This document shows, piece by piece, positions 5,812 through 6,469 of a stretch of DNA of 6,469 nt. The notes beneath the pieces are model-generated. The model worked only from the letters and a program-made list of their open reading frames with translations. It made no database searches and was not told where the DNA came from. This DNA comes from Ruminococcaceae bacterium UBA7075 (GTDB lineage Bacteria > Bacillota > Clostridia > Oscillospirales > Acutalibacteraceae), in assembly GCA_002493635.1 (NCBI GenBank), contig DKZL01000025.1, forward strand, positions 42,912 to 49,380. Reading direction: 5' to 3'. The translations under genes and the position numbers were made by a program. Numbering within the stretch: the stretch's first letter is position 1; every line of letters starts with the position of its first letter.

Positions 5812-6294
5812 ATGGCTGAATTTAAAACAAATGTTATGCGAATACTTGATAAGGAAAAAATCGAATATATCGCTCATGAATATCCACACGGAAAGGATGC
5901 GGTTGACGGTGTGACCGTGGCAAATCTTATGAACCAAAATCCGGATTGTGTGTTCAAAACTCTCGTTACTAAGGGCTGCGGAAGTGATTACTATGTTTTT
6001 GTAATCCCTGTCGACAAGGAGCTTGACCTAAAAAAATGCGCTAAAGCAGTGGGTGAGAAGTCGGTTGAAATGATACACGTCAAGGATATTAATAAGGTCA
6101 CGGGATATGTCAGGGGCGGATGCTCACCGATTGGTATGAAAAAACAGTACCGTACAGTATATCACATAACCGCAAATGATATTTCGCACATAATAGTAAG
6201 TGCCGGCAAAATTGGCTATCAGATTGACCTTAATCCCCAGGATTTAATAAATTTGACAAATGGTCAGACTGCCGACATTACAATGAACAATTAA
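5812..6294 (+). CDS. ybaK: YbaK-type Cys-tRNA(Pro) deacylase
   Basis: The 160-residue product belongs to the YbaK/EbsC branch of the aminoacyl-tRNA editing superfamily (INS/ProXp-like fold). It is predicted to hydrolyse Cys-tRNA(Pro) formed when prolyl-tRNA synthetase mischarges cysteine. Family marks are KTNVMRILDKEKIEY (5-19), the region CVFKTLV (46-52) with the conserved Lys49, FVIPVDKELDLKKCAKAVG (63-81), and the glycine-rich TGYVRGGCSPIG (97-108). Length equals a complete free-standing domain. The start has CGGAGGA at 5801-5807, with GGAGG 5 nt from the ATG. Only 19 nt separate it from the preceding terminator and no promoter fits there, so expression may rely on read-through or on a promoter inside the upstream gene. 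The last codons (Asn-Asn-stop) coincide with a tandem 7-mer repeat, so the native C-terminus may have been altered. Cysteine-tRNA specificity is inferred from family. Confidence 0.93.
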   Translation: MAEFKTNVMRILDKEKIEYIAHEYPHGKDAVDGVTVANLMNQNPDCVFKTLVTKGCGSDYYVFVIPVDKELDLKKCAKAVGEKSVEMIHVKDINKVTGYVRGGCSPIGMKKQYRTVYHITANDISHIIVSAGKIGYQIDLNPQDLINLTNGQTADITMNN

Positions 6295-6314
6295 CAATTT
6301 ACAATTAACAATTA
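6287..6314. repeat. Four tandem 7-mers (ACAATTA)
   Basis: ACAATTA, ACAATTT, ACAATTA and ACAATTA run head to tail from 6287 to 6314. The first unit and one base of the next supply the end of ybaK and its TAA. Such AT-rich short tandem repeats are prone to slippage; no function is evident. Confidence 0.8.
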
Positions 6315-6340
6315 AGGTCAAGAAGATAGGTCGTAATAAA

Positions 6341-6358
6341 GGGAAACAGTTATTTCCC
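6341..6358. repeat. Small inverted repeat GGGAAA/TTTCCC
   Basis: GGGAAA (6341-6346) and TTTCCC (6353-6358) face each other across a 6-base loop. No T tract follows, so it is a poor terminator candidate; it may be part of the intergenic repeat region. Confidence 0.4.
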
Positions 6359-6388
6359 GATTGAATTTATAATTTAGCACCATTTTTT

Positions 6389-6413
6389 CGGGCGACTGAT
6401 AGTCGCCCCTACG
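6389..6413. repeat. Palindromic intergenic repeat, GGGCGACT hairpin
   Basis: GGGCGACT (6390-6397) and AGTCGCCC (6401-6408) form a perfect 8-bp stem with loop GAT, followed by CCTACG. On the reverse strand it reads CGTAGGGGCGACT and then its complement, a style of short palindromic interspersed repeat I associate with gut Clostridia genomes (from memory). It is preceded on the + strand by a T-run (6383-6388), so on the minus strand it could also act as a terminator. Confidence 0.65.
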
Positions 6414-6453
6414 GGTGTTCATCTTAAATTAAACAGAACTTTTCTTCAACATT

Positions 6454-6469
6454 CGTAGGGAACGACCCC
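6454..6469. repeat. Partial palindromic repeat cut by the window end
   Basis: CGTAGGGAACGACCCC at the window edge begins with CGTAGGG, the inverted complement of CCCTACG at 6407-6413. It looks like the first half of a related palindromic repeat in the opposite orientation; the second arm would lie beyond the window. The spacer 6414-6453 shows nothing recognisable. Confidence 0.5.

Noticed and set aside
6341..6358. GGGAAA/TTTCCC hairpin as the ybaK terminator
   Set aside because: The stem is only 6 bp, AT-rich, and not followed by a T tract.

Overview
This 6.5 kb window looks like an ordinary chromosomal segment of an AT-rich, low-GC Gram-positive anaerobe. The best guess is a gut Clostridia lineage of the Ruminococcaceae/Oscillospiraceae kind. 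The case rests on strong GGAGG ribosome binding sites, a T-box leader in front of pheST, an IreB/ReoM-family protein, and short palindromic intergenic repeats of the GTAGGGGCGAC type. The genus call is inference from style, not from a search. All five recognisable or conserved genes and the regulator lie on the + strand.

Layout: (1) 1-235 is a repeat-rich intergenic stretch with two copies of a 22-bp element about 96 bp apart and several small palindromes. It ends in a -10 box and the ribosome binding site of the first gene. (2) 236-1147 encodes an XRE-type helix-turn-helix regulator with a His-rich middle and a C-terminal membrane region built from a duplicated segment. (3) 1148-1545 holds a good promoter and a complete T-box leader whose specifier codon reads TTC (Phe), followed by the leader terminator. 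(4) 1546-4982 is the pheS-pheT operon for both subunits of phenylalanyl-tRNA synthetase, closed by a strong terminator at 4996-5030. (5) A textbook sigma-A-type promoter (TTGAAA, 17 bp, TATAAT) starts a second unit with ireB (5171-5416) and a conserved-looking 101-residue protein of unknown function (5451-5756), closed by a 13-bp hairpin terminator. (6) ybaK, a Cys-tRNA(Pro) deacylase-type gene (5812-6294), follows closely. (7) 6287-6469 is repeat-rich again, with tandem 7-mers, a GGGCGACT hairpin and the start of a second, oppositely oriented repeat.

Functionally, uncharged tRNA-Phe should relieve termination in the T-box and raise PheS/PheT synthesis. PheT (editing of Tyr-tRNA-Phe) and YbaK (hydrolysis of Cys-tRNA-Pro) are both translation quality-control factors. 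IreB-family proteins are Ser/Thr-kinase substrates that tune peptidoglycan synthesis in other Firmicutes. I found no phage genes, transposase, CRISPR array, tRNA or rRNA. No clearly new multi-gene system is visible; the least explained items are the duplicated membrane region of the regulator, the Cys-rich insertion in PheS, the 101-residue partner of ireB and the flanking repeats.
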